Below, piece by piece: positions 19,429 through 29,478 of a DNA stretch of 64,000 nt. Both the position numbers and the translations under genes were made by a program. Numbering within the stretch: the stretch's first letter is position 1; the number at the start of each line of letters is the position of its first letter. The notes beneath the pieces are model-generated. The model did not search any database. It was not told where the DNA came from and saw nothing but the letters and a program-made list of their open reading frames with translations. Source of the stretch: Dysgonomonas sp. 511 (GTDB lineage Bacteria; Bacteroidota; Bacteroidia; Bacteroidales; Dysgonomonadaceae); contig NZ_QVMQ01000002.1 of NCBI RefSeq assembly GCF_010501105.1, positions 1-64,000 of the forward strand. Reading direction: 5' to 3'.

Positions 19429-20391
19429 TTAAAATATTCCTTCCGATGTCATCTGCACTCTCTTCATGGTATCGTCGTCGTTGTAGTACAGTCTGTCGAT
19501 ACAAACCGAACGGCGGAAACTGCCCCCTTCGGTTGGTATAGCTCCGTTGTGATATATAAAATACCATTGTCCCTTAAATTCGACAATAGCCTGATGATTG
19601 GTATTCGAGTTTCCAGCTATTTCGTTCAATATGCCTTTATATTCCCAAGGGCCATGTATGCTGCGGCTCATGGAATATCCGATCTTTTCGGGAAAATACT
19701 GGGCATAAGACAGATAATACCACCCATTGCGCTTGTGTATCCACGGGGCTTCGGTAAAATTGGGTAAGTGAACCGGCATCACCGGGCCGTCTAGCTCTAT
19801 CATATTGTCTTTCAGTCTGGCATAATAGCATTGTGTATTTCCCCAGAAGAGATAAGCCTGCCCGTCGTCGTCTATCCACACAGTAGGGTCTATATCGTCC
19901 CACGAAATACCGGTATATTCTGTGGTCATATCGTTTGTAATCAGAGCCGACCCTCTGGCATCACGAAATGGCCCTATTGGCGAATCGGCAACAGCGACAC
20001 CAATTGATTTGCCTTGAGTAGTACCGTGTTCCACTGTTACATACCAATAGAATTTACTATTTTTTTCGATAACCTGTGATGCCCACGCTTCGCCCTTAGC
20101 CCATTTAAAATCGCTCGCACGCAAAGGAACAGCATGCTCTGTCCAGCTTACCATGTCGCCGGACGAAAAGACAAGCCATTCGTTCAGTTGGTAATGCTGA
20201 TGAGGAGGCGGACACTCATCGTGCCCGGCATAGATATATACCCTATCGTTGTAGACTAACGCCGCAGGGTCGGCTGTATATTTATATTTGAAAACAGGAT
20301 TGCTTTCGGCACGGAAGATCGTGTCTTGAACAGTTGCCTGAATATCAGAAACAACAAAGATAAAGAGCAGTAAATACTTTAATATTTTCAC
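19429..20391 (-). CDS. GH43 arabinofuranosidase-like enzyme (subfamily 29-like), first gene of arabinan operon
   Basis: 320-residue single-domain GH43 propeller with an N-terminal signal peptide ([19 protein letters not shown]). Catalytic acids are Asp41 in [21 protein letters not shown], Asp168 in [14 protein letters not shown] and Glu214 in [10 protein letters not shown]. The YTADPAA and AGHDE pattern fits GH43 subfamily 29 and related arabinofuranosidase/xylosidase groups. In context it should trim side-chain or terminal arabinose. Its start lies 209 bp from the divergent hybrid sensor; the gap holds a TATATTTG -7 box and AGGTGGACA repeats that probably drive the whole leftward operon. Confidence 0.87.
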   Translation of the reverse strand: MKILKYLLLFIFVVSDIQATVQDTIFRAESNPVFKYKYTADPAALVYNDRVYIYAGHDECPPPHQHYQLNEWLVFSSGDMVSWTEHAVPLRASDFKWAKGEAWASQVIEKNSKFYWYVTVEHGTTQGKSIGVAVADSPIGPFRDARGSALITNDMTTEYTGISWDDIDPTVWIDDDGQAYLFWGNTQCYYARLKDNMIELDGPVMPVHLPNFTEAPWIHKRNGWYYLSYAQYFPEKIGYSMSRSIHGPWEYKGILNEIAGNSNTNHQAIVEFKGQWYFIYHNGAIPTEGGSFRRSVCIDRLYYNDDDTMKRVQMTSEGIF

Positions 20392-20469
20392 AGTGTTAGA
20401 ATTTATTGTAATGTATATAAATTATGATTTCCTAAAAATCTATATTTTTGATTACAGGTTTTCCTATCA

Positions 20470-20477
20470 CAAATATA
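20470..20477 (-). promoter_or_regulatory. Bacteroidota -7 box of the arabinan operon
   Basis: Minus-strand TATATTTG matches the TAnnTTTG consensus exactly and lies about 80 bp upstream of the first operon gene. No TTTG is found at the usual -33 distance; the activator-like repeats occupy that position, as expected for an activator-dependent promoter. Confidence 0.6.
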
Positions 20478-20478
20478 T

Positions 20479-20527
20479 AGGTGGACAACCAAATCTAAGG
20501 TGGACATTTGACCATTTAAGGTGGACA
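20479..20527. promoter_or_regulatory. Three AGGTGGACA direct repeats, candidate regulator-binding site
   Basis: AGGTGGACA occurs at 20479-20487, 20498-20506 and 20519-20527, with spacing of 19 and 21 bp (about two helical turns). A degenerate fourth copy (AAGTGTGAA) lies at 20539. They sit directly upstream of the leftward -7 box, between the arabinan operon and the divergent hybrid sensor, whose C-terminal AraC-type domain is the natural candidate to bind them. Confidence 0.65.
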
Positions 20528-20600
20528 AATCAATTTTTAAGTGTGAAAAATACATTTCTGATATATTATTCATAACTTTACTAGACCAAAACCTTAAGTC

Positions 20601-23600
20601 ATGAAAAATAACCTTATAATATTATTAGGTATATTGGCAGGCCTGTTATCAAATAGCACGACATTTTCACAAAACAATCCTGTAGCATCCCAATATATAT
20701 TCAGCGCTATATCTATCGACCAGGGGTTGCCGAGCAACTTTATCGACGATATATTTAAAGACAGCCACGGCTTTATCTGGGTATCGACACAAGGAGGGGG
20801 ATTGTCGCGCTACGACGGCTACGGGTTTGTCACTTTCAATGTCAACAGCGTCCCGGTTTCGCTGAAAAGCAACTTTATAAGGAAGTCGATAGAGGATGAT
20901 TACAACCGCCTGTGGGTAGTTTCGAACAATGGGATAGATATAATCAGTCTGGAAACATTGAAAGAAAGCGGTTTGTCACACGTTAACGATCTGGCAGAAG
21001 TATTATCAAACCCGTCGATCAATACTGTCTTTAAAGATAGCAAAGGTGCTGTCTGGCTACTATCCAACGACAGGATATTTAAAATAGATTTCGACAACAA
21101 CGGAGAGGTACGAAACATCTCCCAAACAGCAAAGGACAATGCTTCGCATCATTTCTTTACGACCCTCTGCGAGATAAACGATGAGATATGGGCAGGCAAC
21201 AATGGGTCGATATACAAAATAATACCCACCCGAAACAATAGCCTGCTGCCTCAGCTGATACCTGAAATACCGAAGCTGGGGCCCGGACTATTCATCTCTA
21301 CCATACTGAAAAAGGAAAACTACATCTGGTTTGGCACAGAAAATGCGCTATTCAGGTACGACCTGTCGGACAAGTCGATAAAACACTACACTCACAATCC
21401 GGCAGACGATTGTTCGATATCGCAACACATGGTGACCGACCTGTGCTTTACCGGTGAAGGCACTCTCATAGCAGGCACCCTGAAGGGATTGAATGTATAT
21501 AATCCATCGAACGACAACTTCGAACGACTGTCGCATCACAATAATGAACAAACACTCAACAACGACTTTATAAACTGTATCCTGCCCGATGGCAATAACC
21601 TGTGGATAGGCACAGAAGCAGGCGGGCTAAACAGGATGACCAAAAGAAGGCTTGCCGTTCGCAATTACACGCATATTCCACTTGACAAGAACAGCCTTTC
21701 GGCCAATCCCGTAAATGCAATATACGAAGACCACAACGGCAACCTCTGGGTAGGCACTGTGGAAGGAGGCTTGAACCTGAGGAACAAAGGCCACGAACAG
21801 TTTATACATTACACAACAAGTGGAAATTTCCTCAGTCACAACTCTGTAAGCACACTAGAGGAAGACAGATACGGTAACCTGTGGATAGGAACATGGGGAG
21901 GAGGTATCAGTATATTCGACATCAAAAAGTCTCCGGTAATCGCACCACGACATCTGACCAATCCGGGACTGGACTATATCGGAATATTGAAATACGACCC
22001 GGTAAACGACGGTATATGGATATGTACCAACAGGAATATACTCTACTACGATATAAAAACCGGAAACCTTCGGACACCCTTACCCAATGAGATAACACAA
22101 AACATAATGGGTACACTCGGCTGCATAATAGACGACCGCAACCAATTGTGGATAGGCTGTTCGGCCGGCCTGATCCTGGTAGACATAAAATCATTCGACC
22201 ATACAAATTACACCTGCCCTGCCCGCTTCCTCGAACTAGACAACGAGGAGATAAACAAATGGTTCCTTAAGAACATCACCTCCATATACCAAGCTGAAGA
22301 CAAAGACATCTGGATAGGCAGCAACGGTTATGGCATGTGCAAACTGGCACTGAACGGAGATAAATATACCTCCGAAATCTATACTACTTCGCAGGGTATA
22401 GCCAACAATACTATATTTGGCATTCTTGAAGACGAACAGGGATTAATATGGGTAAGTACAGGACGCGGCATATCGTGTTATAATCCCATGACAAGACGTT
22501 TTTCGAACTATACGAAGAACGACGGGTTGGCTAACGACCAGTTTTATTGGAATGCCTTTTACAAATCGCCCTCAAGTAAAAATATGTACTTCGGGAGTAT
22601 GGGCGGGCTTATCGAACTAAAAGGAAGTCATCAGTACACCTCGTCAAACCAGCAAAAAGTGGTGTTCACCAAACTGCAAATACTAAACAGTACCATCTGG
22701 TACGACGGTAATAATTATATAGACAAAGACATATCATACACCAACCGTATAGAGCTGCACGAAAGCGATAAGTCTTTTTCCATCGAATTTTCCGCACTCG
22801 ATTACGACAATCCCTCCACAGTTATTTACTCTTACCGCCTGTTGGGATTCGACGACAACTGGGTAGAAACCGATGCCAACCGACGCTTTATCAGTTACAC
22901 AAACCTGCGCCCCGATACTTACAAGTTGCAGGTAAGGTGCATGTCGAGGTCTTACGACTGGAGCAACGATATTGCCGAAATAGAAATCACAGTGCATCCG
23001 TTTTTCTACAAGACGAGTTGGTTCATAGGGCTTGTTATCCTGTTATTGGTTATCCTGGCTGTGCAATTCTACAAATGGAGGGTAAACTCGCTGAAAAATC
23101 AAAGGGAAATACTGCACCGGAAAGTAGAAGAACGCACCCGCGAATTGGAGAACCAGAAGAAGCTACTCGAAGAACAAGCCATAGAACTGAAATTGCAGAA
23201 CAATGTACTGTTCACCCAAAACGAAAAAATCTCTGCACAACGCCGCCAATTGATAAGCATGTCGAAGAAGGTGCAGGAGGCCATGACCGACCGCATCGCT
23301 TTCTTTACCAATATCACACACGAATTCAGGACTCCTATCACCCTTATAATAGGCCCCATAGAACGGGCCCTAAAGCTAAGTACAAACCCTAAGGTTATAG
23401 AACAACTGCAATATGTGGCCAGAAACTCGAAGCACCTGCTATCGCTTGTCAACCAGCTTATGGACTTCAGGAAAGTGGAGTCGGACAATATGAAGATAAA
23501 CCTTACGACAGGCAATATCCTCGCATCTATAGACGAGATACTCATACCGTTCGAATCGTTTGCCCAAGAGCGGGGTATAATAATAAAGACGGTCTATAGA

Positions 23601-24845
23601 GTCGCGTCCCCATACATCCTTTTCGATGAAGAGGCTGTAAGAAAACTCATAACCAACCTTTTGTCTAACGCCATTAAATTTACGCCCGACAATGGAACTG
23701 TAAGATTGTATGTAGGCTCGGTTACCGATGACAAGACCAACGAAGAAAAGCTATATATCTGTGTACAAGACTCAGGTATTGGCATCAAGGATGAAGACCT
23801 CAACCGTATTTTCAACCGCTTCTACCAGTCGAAAGACCACGATAAATATCCAGTCTACGGCCAAAGCGGAACAGGAATAGGTCTTTACCTGTGCAAAAAT
23901 ATAGTAACCCTTCTCGGAGGTAAGATTTATGCGAAGAACAACCATAACCAGGGAGCTTCGTTCAGGCTGCTGATACCGATAAAGAGAGAAGACATAGCCA
24001 ACTATTTCGCGTTAAACAAGGTCGAAACCGACCCTACCGAAGAGCCGGAACAGGAAGAAGACATACAATCACCCCTAACCAACAAACAGGATACTACAAT
24101 ACTCGTAGTAGAAGACAATATGGACATGAGAAAATATATCACCTCCATTTTATCTGATTACTATCATGTGGCTGAAGCCGAAAACGGAGCGGAGGCATTG
24201 GATGTATTAAAAAGCAATTCCATAGACTTTATTATCAGCGACCTAATGATGCCTGTCATGGATGGGCTCGAACTTTCGCAAAAGGTAAAAGCCGATTTAT
24301 CTATATCGCACATTCCGTTCTTGATGCTTACTGCAAAAACATCGCTGGAAACTCAGATCAGCAGCTATAAAATAGGTGTGGACGAGTTTCTTGCAAAACC
24401 TTTCGATGAAGAACTTCTGCTGACAAGGGTGAAGAACATGCTGGACACCCGCAAACGGTATCAACGCAAATTCAGTATGAATATGAATATCGGCGACCTG
24501 AATATAGCAGAGGAATCTAACGACGAAAGGTTCCTGAAGAAAGCGTTGGAGATAGTCAAAGAAAACTATAAGAATACTGAATACGAGGTAAATGACTTTA
24601 TCAATGCCATGAATGTAAGTAAGAGTCTGTTGAACAAAAAGATGCAGACACTCACAGGCCAGTCGGCAGGCAATTTCATCCGCAACTACAGGCTAAATAT
24701 TGCCCGCGAGATGATATTGAAAAGTAAAGGGAATATGAATATATCGGAGATAGCCTATGAGGTAGGGTTCAACGACCCTAAGTACTTTACCCGTTGCTTT
24801 ACGAAACATTTCGGCGTGCCGCCCAGCAATCTGAACAAGAAATAA
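20601..24845 (+). CDS. Hybrid two-component system sensor/regulator of the arabinan locus
   Basis: 1414-residue inner-membrane protein combining sensor, kinase and transcription factor. After a signal peptide come two Reg_prop beta-propellers (repeated blades such as GFIWVSTQGGGLSRYDG and GNLWVGTVEGGL), then a Y_Y_Y domain near 710-790. One membrane segment lies at about 805-826. The histidine kinase core has His907 in THEFRTPI, NLLSNAIKF, DSGIGI and GTGIGL. The receiver has ILVVEDN and Asp1214 in SDLMMPVMDG. A C-terminal AraC-type HTH holds ISEIAYEVGFNDPKYFTRCF. Such proteins bind oligosaccharides in the periplasm and activate the adjacent operon. Divergent position and promoter repeats support control of the arabinan genes. 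Confidence 0.95.
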   Translation: MKNNLIILLGILAGLLSNSTTFSQNNPVASQYIFSAISIDQGLPSNFIDDIFKDSHGFIWVSTQGGGLSRYDGYGFVTFNVNSVPVSLKSNFIRKSIEDDYNRLWVVSNNGIDIISLETLKESGLSHVNDLAEVLSNPSINTVFKDSKGAVWLLSNDRIFKIDFDNNGEVRNISQTAKDNASHHFFTTLCEINDEIWAGNNGSIYKIIPTRNNSLLPQLIPEIPKLGPGLFISTILKKENYIWFGTENALFRYDLSDKSIKHYTHNPADDCSISQHMVTDLCFTGEGTLIAGTLKGLNVYNPSNDNFERLSHHNNEQTLNNDFINCILPDGNNLWIGTEAGGLNRMTKRRLAVRNYTHIPLDKNSLSANPVNAIYEDHNGNLWVGTVEGGLNLRNKGHEQFIHYTTSGNFLSHNSVSTLEEDRYGNLWIGTWGGGISIFDIKKSPVIAPRHLTNPGLDYIGILKYDPVNDGIWICTNRNILYYDIKTGNLRTPLPNEITQNIMGTLGCIIDDRNQLWIGCSAGLILVDIKSFDHTNYTCPARFLELDNEEINKWFLKNITSIYQAEDKDIWIGSNGYGMCKLALNGDKYTSEIYTTSQGIANNTIFGILEDEQGLIWVSTGRGISCYNPMTRRFSNYTKNDGLANDQFYWNAFYKSPSSKNMYFGSMGGLIELKGSHQYTSSNQQKVVFTKLQILNSTIWYDGNNYIDKDISYTNRIELHESDKSFSIEFSALDYDNPSTVIYSYRLLGFDDNWVETDANRRFISYTNLRPDTYKLQVRCMSRSYDWSNDIAEIEITVHPFFYKTSWFIGLVILLLVILAVQFYKWRVNSLKNQREILHRKVEERTRELENQKKLLEEQAIELKLQNNVLFTQNEKISAQRRQLISMSKKVQEAMTDRIAFFTNITHEFRTPITLIIGPIERALKLSTNPKVIEQLQYVARNSKHLLSLVNQLMDFRKVESDNMKINLTTGNILASIDEILIPFESFAQERGIIIKTVYRVASPYILFDEEAVRKLITNLLSNAIKFTPDNGTVRLYVGSVTDDKTNEEKLYICVQDSGIGIKDEDLNRIFNRFYQSKDHDKYPVYGQSGTGIGLYLCKNIVTLLGGKIYAKNNHNQGASFRLLIPIKREDIANYFALNKVETDPTEEPEQEEDIQSPLTNKQDTTILVVEDNMDMRKYITSILSDYYHVAEAENGAEALDVLKSNSIDFIISDLMMPVMDGLELSQKVKADLSISHIPFLMLTAKTSLETQISSYKIGVDEFLAKPFDEELLLTRVKNMLDTRKRYQRKFSMNMNIGDLNIAEESNDERFLKKALEIVKENYKNTEYEVNDFINAMNVSKSLLNKKMQTLTGQSAGNFIRNYRLNIAREMILKSKGNMNISEIAYEVGFNDPKYFTRCFTKHFGVPPSNLNKK

Positions 24846-24886
24846 AGAACGCCGAATATAAACCGGAATAGGTTATATATAACCGC

Positions 24887-24928
24887 AAAAAGAGGTTTGG
24901 AAGCAATTGCAGCCTCCAAACCTCTTTT
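24887..24928. terminator. Bidirectional terminator between convergent genes
   Basis: A perfect 13-14-bp stem (AAAGAGGTTTGGA with TCCAAACCTCTTT) with A-rich and T-rich flanks lies between the hybrid sensor stop (24845) and the convergent lyase stop (24941). It should serve both directions. Confidence 0.85.
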
Positions 24929-24940
24929 ATCCAGATCTAT

Positions 24941-26233
24941 TTACTGTGCAAACATCAATGTGCCAAAGCCTAAGGAATCGAATCCACCGCTGTTTTCCCC
25001 ATAGTTGCCGCCTCCACCTTCAGGGAAGCACCTGCTGTTTCCTATCTCGGTATACTTAAATTTATCGGCATCAGCTACCCCCTTTACTTTAGAATAATGG
25101 TAGTAAGGGAGCGCCCATATCGGGCGTAGATTGCCTCTTCCGCCTTCGCCCAATACCGTTTGCTCTTCAGGAGATATTCCGCCCCAGGCATTTTGTTTTT
25201 GCCAGATATAAGTCATATACGGAACATGGTCTGTAGTATAGTTATAGCAGGCTGCATATTCGCAGGCTTTGAGAAACATATTATCCTTGTAGCTATAAAA
25301 ATCGTCTCCTTGGTTCCATGCCAACTGGCAGATAGTGCCTATCATCCCGACGCACATCAATGTATGCCCCTGGTCGCGGCCGCTTTCCTGTAATTGCGCG
25401 AAGTTGGCATATTCGCCGGTATAAACATAATAGATGGCACGCGACAACCGCCCGTTAGTATCTCCTTTTTGGAAATGCTCTATTGCCTCATTATAAATAT
25501 CGCGGCGGTCGGCTAAGATACCGATTGCCATAGTAGAGGCGATATTACAAAGCCCCCAATTGGCCCAATAGTGGAGATGATTGGTATTGTGATGGCGCAC
25601 CAGGAAATCCTTATTGGCAGGATAAAAGACATCTAACATCCATTTTTGATAGGCACTAAAATCTTCGTCATACCAGCCGTCATAATCCCTCAACAGCTCT
25701 CCTGCTACGGCAAATTCGTATCCATAAATACCTGCACCTAGCGATATATTGGTATCACCGCCAAGCCCTTTACAAATCCGAGCCCAGGCATTCAATATTT
25801 CTATAGCCTTTTCTGCATATTGCGGATCGTTTTCAATCTTCCAGCGTAAGCCTAGTTGGTAGGCTGCCGCAGCGCCACGAGCAGCATTCATATAATTTTC
25901 GCCGGTGCCTCCTCCTCTGACAATAATCTCGGTAGGGTAAGTTTCAAAATTGAGTTGAGCATATTTGCTGTTTTTCAACAATTCCCAACCTTCTTTCCAC
26001 GGAGTATTCTCCAGATTCGTCCTTACACGCTCAAAGTCTTCATCTGTATGTAGCCCCCCGACATGTATCATCGGGGTGGTTGCTGGTTTCGATTCTATTT
26101 GTACGAGGTCTCTTTCGTCTTCGGGCAGAGGTATTTTGTCCAGATCTGTTTCTGCATCAATTCCCGGTAGGTCGACGCCACTGCCGCAACTCATAAGGAA
26201 GACAAAAGCAATTATATAATATAACTTTCTCAT
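24941..26233 (-). CDS. Alginate-lyase-superfamily lipoprotein (PL38-like)
   Basis: 430-residue lipoprotein (lipobox LMSC, Cys16) with an alpha/alpha-toroid. It resembles the alginate lyase fold family PF05426 and, from memory, polysaccharide lyase family 38. Visible features are MIHVGGLHTDEDFERVRTNL, RGGGTGENYMNAARGAAAAYQLGLRWKI (about 95-120), HHNTNHLHYWANWGLCN with Asn/His/Tyr residues typical of lyase active sites, and SGRDQGHTLMCVGM. PL38 members cleave glucuronan or alginate by beta-elimination. It is the last gene of a SusCD operon with two TIG lipoproteins. Neither PL6 nor PL17 is nearby, so the substrate (alginate, glucuronan or another uronate chain) is open. Confidence 0.7.
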   Translation of the reverse strand: MRKLYYIIAFVFLMSCGSGVDLPGIDAETDLDKIPLPEDERDLVQIESKPATTPMIHVGGLHTDEDFERVRTNLENTPWKEGWELLKNSKYAQLNFETYPTEIIVRGGGTGENYMNAARGAAAAYQLGLRWKIENDPQYAEKAIEILNAWARICKGLGGDTNISLGAGIYGYEFAVAGELLRDYDGWYDEDFSAYQKWMLDVFYPANKDFLVRHHNTNHLHYWANWGLCNIASTMAIGILADRRDIYNEAIEHFQKGDTNGRLSRAIYYVYTGEYANFAQLQESGRDQGHTLMCVGMIGTICQLAWNQGDDFYSYKDNMFLKACEYAACYNYTTDHVPYMTYIWQKQNAWGGISPEEQTVLGEGGRGNLRPIWALPYYHYSKVKGVADADKFKYTEIGNSRCFPEGGGGNYGENSGGFDSLGFGTLMFAQ

Positions 26234-26287
26234 ATTCTTTCGGTTATTAGTTTAACGAAACTATTATTTGTTTTTGCTTTGAAAATA

Positions 26288-28201
26288 TTATTCAACTACT
26301 TCTATTTTGAAGTCGTTTATTTTCACATAACGCTGTTTTGCTGTCAATGTAGCAACAAAGCCTACAGAGATTTCTTTCTGGGCACTTAGTTCGAAGTCGA
26401 CAGACAAAGCTCCTGTATTAGAAACACTGGTATATCCAAGAGTACCGGTAGCTACATCTTCTGTATTGGCAATACCGCTGCCTTCGCATACGACCAGATA
26501 GGCCGAACCGCTTATGTTGCGCTCCGATACATTTGCTACAAACCGGAATTTACCCGCAGGCAAGGTTGTGACCTGATATATTTTGCCGTTGGTCTTAGTA
26601 GTAGCAAATCCCCAGTCTGTTTGTAGAACCAGTGCCGTGTTTGTTTCACTTTTGCTTATATATTGCAAACCAACCGTTGCACCTCCATCACCGGCATTCA
26701 GCGCAGAATTTTCCACTACCCAGATAGCCGGCATTGCCCATTCGTTGCTCTTATATTTATCGCCAACTCTTTCGAATGGATTGGTATAGTTCTTCAAAAC
26801 ATATTGTGTGATATCCAAACCGGCTTTCATCACCACCAGTTCGCCTGCATCCTGAGCATCGGGTATTCCGTCGAATTTGAGTGCGACCATTCCGCTTTCG
26901 AATCCGTTAGGCACAGCAACCTGAATTGTTGTTCCAGTATTGCTTACCGGACTGGTTTCGATACTTCCGAACATAACTTTTACTGTAGCAGTATTAAGCC
27001 TCAATCCGGTTATTGATATCGTTTGTCCTGTTTTTACCAACTTGATATCTAAAGGATTAACAATTGGCGTTTCGTTGATCGTAAATTCACCTTTATAGAT
27101 TTCAAGACCTAAGATATTCAATATGAAATCGACATCTCCGAACGTATTATTTTCCGGTGCAGGTACTTTCACGGTAATAGAAGTGGCTGTGCAGGTAAGA
27201 ACTTCAGCCTGCTTCGTGCCAAAGTATATTTCCACATCTTCTACTTTTGTGCCAAACCCTGTCCCGGTGATGGTCACTGTTCCCCCTACATAGCTTGCCG
27301 CTGGCGACACAGATGTAACAGTCGGAGTTGGAAGCACTGTGAATGTTTGTGTAGTCTCTATTTTCTCATATGGTGTTTCCACCGAAACTACATTGCTGCC
27401 GATTACTGCATCTGCAGGAACGGTCACCACAATCTCTTCGTTGGTACAAGAAACCACAGTTGCCTGTTTATCTCCAAAGAGTACGGTCATACCCTCTACA
27501 TTGCCGCCAAAGTTGGTTCCCGTCAGGGTCACTTGTCCTTTCCTGAATCCGCTTTCAGGAGATAGGCCTGTGAAAGTGGCTCTTTCCAATACGGTGAACT
27601 CATCCGGAGTATTTACTTTTTGTTCCGATATCTGCAGGTTGATCTTTCCTGTCGCTGCGCCTTCCGGTACTTCAACCACAATCTTTTCGTTGGTGCACGA
27701 AACAACCTTTGCTGTGGTTTCCATACCTGCAAATGTAGCCTTAACTAAGGTTCTGTTTGTGCCGAAGTTGGTACCAACGAAAGCTATCTGGTCGCCTACA
27801 AAGCCATGTAGAGGCTCTATTGATGTTACCGACGGTTTACCAAGTATAATAAACATCACATCTGATGCAACCTTATTGCCCAAAATAGACAAGGATATCT
27901 TCCCTGTTGTTGCACTTTCAGGAACTTTTACCACTATTTCATTATCATCGCACGAGACAACTTCTACCTCATCGTCGCCGATATAAGCCTTAACCAGTTC
28001 TTTCGATATACCAAAGTTTGTACCCGAAATCGTCATATTTTCACCTGCATATCCCGAAGACGGCGCAACGCCTGTAACGCTTATATTCCGTCCTTCATAT
28101 TCAAGGTTCACGACTTCTTCCCCGCCATCGTCGCAAGCCGTCATCAGCGGCAACAGGAATAATAAAGGGAGTAAAAAATTATATATTTTTTTCATATTCA
28201 T
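26288..28201 (-). CDS. Five-TIG-domain surface lipoprotein (probable glycan-binding protein)
   Basis: 637-residue lipoprotein (lipobox LMTAC, Cys23). Four clear IPT/TIG Ig-like domains start near residues 42, 122, 205 and 290 (each with P-x-x-G-x-x-G, ISGTNFG or ITGTGFG, and V(V/L)(S/T)C), and a degenerate fifth lies near 378-455. A C-terminal carbohydrate-binding-like domain covers about 460-637 (YVLKNYTNPFERV, KIYQVTTLPAGKFRFVANV, YVKINDFKIEVVE). That domain is homologous to the end of the next protein, 28226-29449. TIG rods act as spacers that hold a terminal binding domain away from the membrane, as in known surface glycan-binding proteins. A start at the second ATG (28195) is equally possible. 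Confidence 0.85.
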   Translation of the reverse strand: MNMKKIYNFLLPLLFLLPLMTACDDGGEEVVNLEYEGRNISVTGVAPSSGYAGENMTISGTNFGISKELVKAYIGDDEVEVVSCDDNEIVVKVPESATTGKISLSILGNKVASDVMFIILGKPSVTSIEPLHGFVGDQIAFVGTNFGTNRTLVKATFAGMETTAKVVSCTNEKIVVEVPEGAATGKINLQISEQKVNTPDEFTVLERATFTGLSPESGFRKGQVTLTGTNFGGNVEGMTVLFGDKQATVVSCTNEEIVVTVPADAVIGSNVVSVETPYEKIETTQTFTVLPTPTVTSVSPAASYVGGTVTITGTGFGTKVEDVEIYFGTKQAEVLTCTATSITVKVPAPENNTFGDVDFILNILGLEIYKGEFTINETPIVNPLDIKLVKTGQTISITGLRLNTATVKVMFGSIETSPVSNTGTTIQVAVPNGFESGMVALKFDGIPDAQDAGELVVMKAGLDITQYVLKNYTNPFERVGDKYKSNEWAMPAIWVVENSALNAGDGGATVGLQYISKSETNTALVLQTDWGFATTKTNGKIYQVTTLPAGKFRFVANVSERNISGSAYLVVCEGSGIANTEDVATGTLGYTSVSNTGALSVDFELSAQKEISVGFVATLTAKQRYVKINDFKIEVVE

Positions 28202-28225
28202 TGCTCTTTAATGGTTGGGTTAAAT

Positions 28226-29449
28226 TTACCTTTTTTCTATCAGGTTCAGTTTGATATCACTGATCTTAATATACTTGTTATTTCCAAAAGTAGCAGACAT
28301 CCCTATCGACACCTCTGTGTTGTTATCTAATGTAAATTCAAGCGTTTCGGTCACAGCAGGGTTGCTAGCTCCGATGTTCTGTGTAAATTTAGTGAAAACA
28401 ATAGAACTGCTTTCCACTTGGTCTGTATCGGGCAAACCGACGCCCGCTGCTACCACAATATAAGTAGCATCTGTAGAAACATTGCACTCGACATATGTTA
28501 CCTCCAAAGTGTAAACACCCGACGGAAGGGTTGTAGTCTGGTACATCTTACCATTGGTTATCGATGTGCCCGATCCTGTTCCACCCCATCCGACCTGCAT
28601 ACCTAAAGCATTAGCCCCAGGGAACATACCGCCTACTTTGCCTGCCGCAGCATCGGCATTTTTATTTACAAATACTTTCGCGGCATCATTCACTATCCAG
28701 TCTGTAGGGATAGCCAGCCCTTTGCCATCACCTATCTGCCCGCTTTCGTATGGTACTTGTGTAAACGGACGTTTGTAGTTTTTCAGGTAAAACATTGTAA
28801 CATCTCCCACTGAATTTGGATTCATCAGCCCTGTACCTGTCAGCGTATAGCCATTGATAGTGACAAGTACCGCACCCGACTTATAATCTTCCGGTGTCTC
28901 TACCACAATCATTTCATCTTCTAAGCTTGTGATCTTGGCCGGTGTGCCGTTGAAGCTTACACTTACCGCATCCTGATCTGTGCCAAAGCCTGTACCAATA
29001 ATGGTTACTATATCACCCGGAACTGCTACCGTAGGGCCAAAGTCGGCATTATCGGAAGCTATAGATATCAACGTAGGCGTAGGGAATACGGTAAATGTAC
29101 CGATAGATATTGCCGGATTAGTCCACAATTGCAAAGTAACTTCTCCCGTGAGCGCTCCTTCCGGAACTTCCACCACAATAGCATTATTCTTGCACGAGAG
29201 TACATTTTTGGCAGGAATGCCGCCGAATGTCACTTTTACAGGTTCGGTACGGTCGCCGAAATTATTGCCTATAATGGTCACTTGTTCTGTAACATATCCG
29301 CTGGAAGGGTACATCTGCGATACCTCAGCCTGCGGATATACATATTTGCTAAATTTAGGATCTTCTTCGCAACCGGAAAATAATGTTGCGACCAAAGCAA
29401 ATATCAACAAATTTATACTATTTTTTATTATCTGTCTCATAATATTCAA
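28226..29449 (-). CDS. Two-TIG-domain surface lipoprotein, paralogue of its neighbour
   Basis: 407-residue lipoprotein (lipobox LFSGC, then EEDPKFSKY). Two IPT/TIG domains (about 40-118 and 120-205; GYVTEQVTIIGNNFG and PGDIVTIIGTGFG) precede a C-terminal domain with MFYLKNYKRPFTQV, KMYQTTTLPSGVYTLEVTYVECNVS and YIKISDIKLNLIE. The last domain matches that of the 637-residue protein next door, so the pair arose by duplication with change in the number of spacer domains. It lies 29 bp after susD. It is predicted to be a short-stalk surface glycan-binding protein; the ligand is unknown. Confidence 0.85.
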   Translation of the reverse strand: MNIMRQIIKNSINLLIFALVATLFSGCEEDPKFSKYVYPQAEVSQMYPSSGYVTEQVTIIGNNFGDRTEPVKVTFGGIPAKNVLSCKNNAIVVEVPEGALTGEVTLQLWTNPAISIGTFTVFPTPTLISIASDNADFGPTVAVPGDIVTIIGTGFGTDQDAVSVSFNGTPAKITSLEDEMIVVETPEDYKSGAVLVTINGYTLTGTGLMNPNSVGDVTMFYLKNYKRPFTQVPYESGQIGDGKGLAIPTDWIVNDAAKVFVNKNADAAAGKVGGMFPGANALGMQVGWGGTGSGTSITNGKMYQTTTLPSGVYTLEVTYVECNVSTDATYIVVAAGVGLPDTDQVESSSIVFTKFTQNIGASNPAVTETLEFTLDNNTEVSIGMSATFGNNKYIKISDIKLNLIEKR

Positions 29450-29478
29450 TCTATTAATTGATTAGCTCGTGCTAAGGT

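Noticed and set aside
20393-20575. 60-codon frame in the divergent promoter region
   Set aside because: It covers the -7 box and AGGTGGACA repeats, so regulatory use is far more likely than coding.
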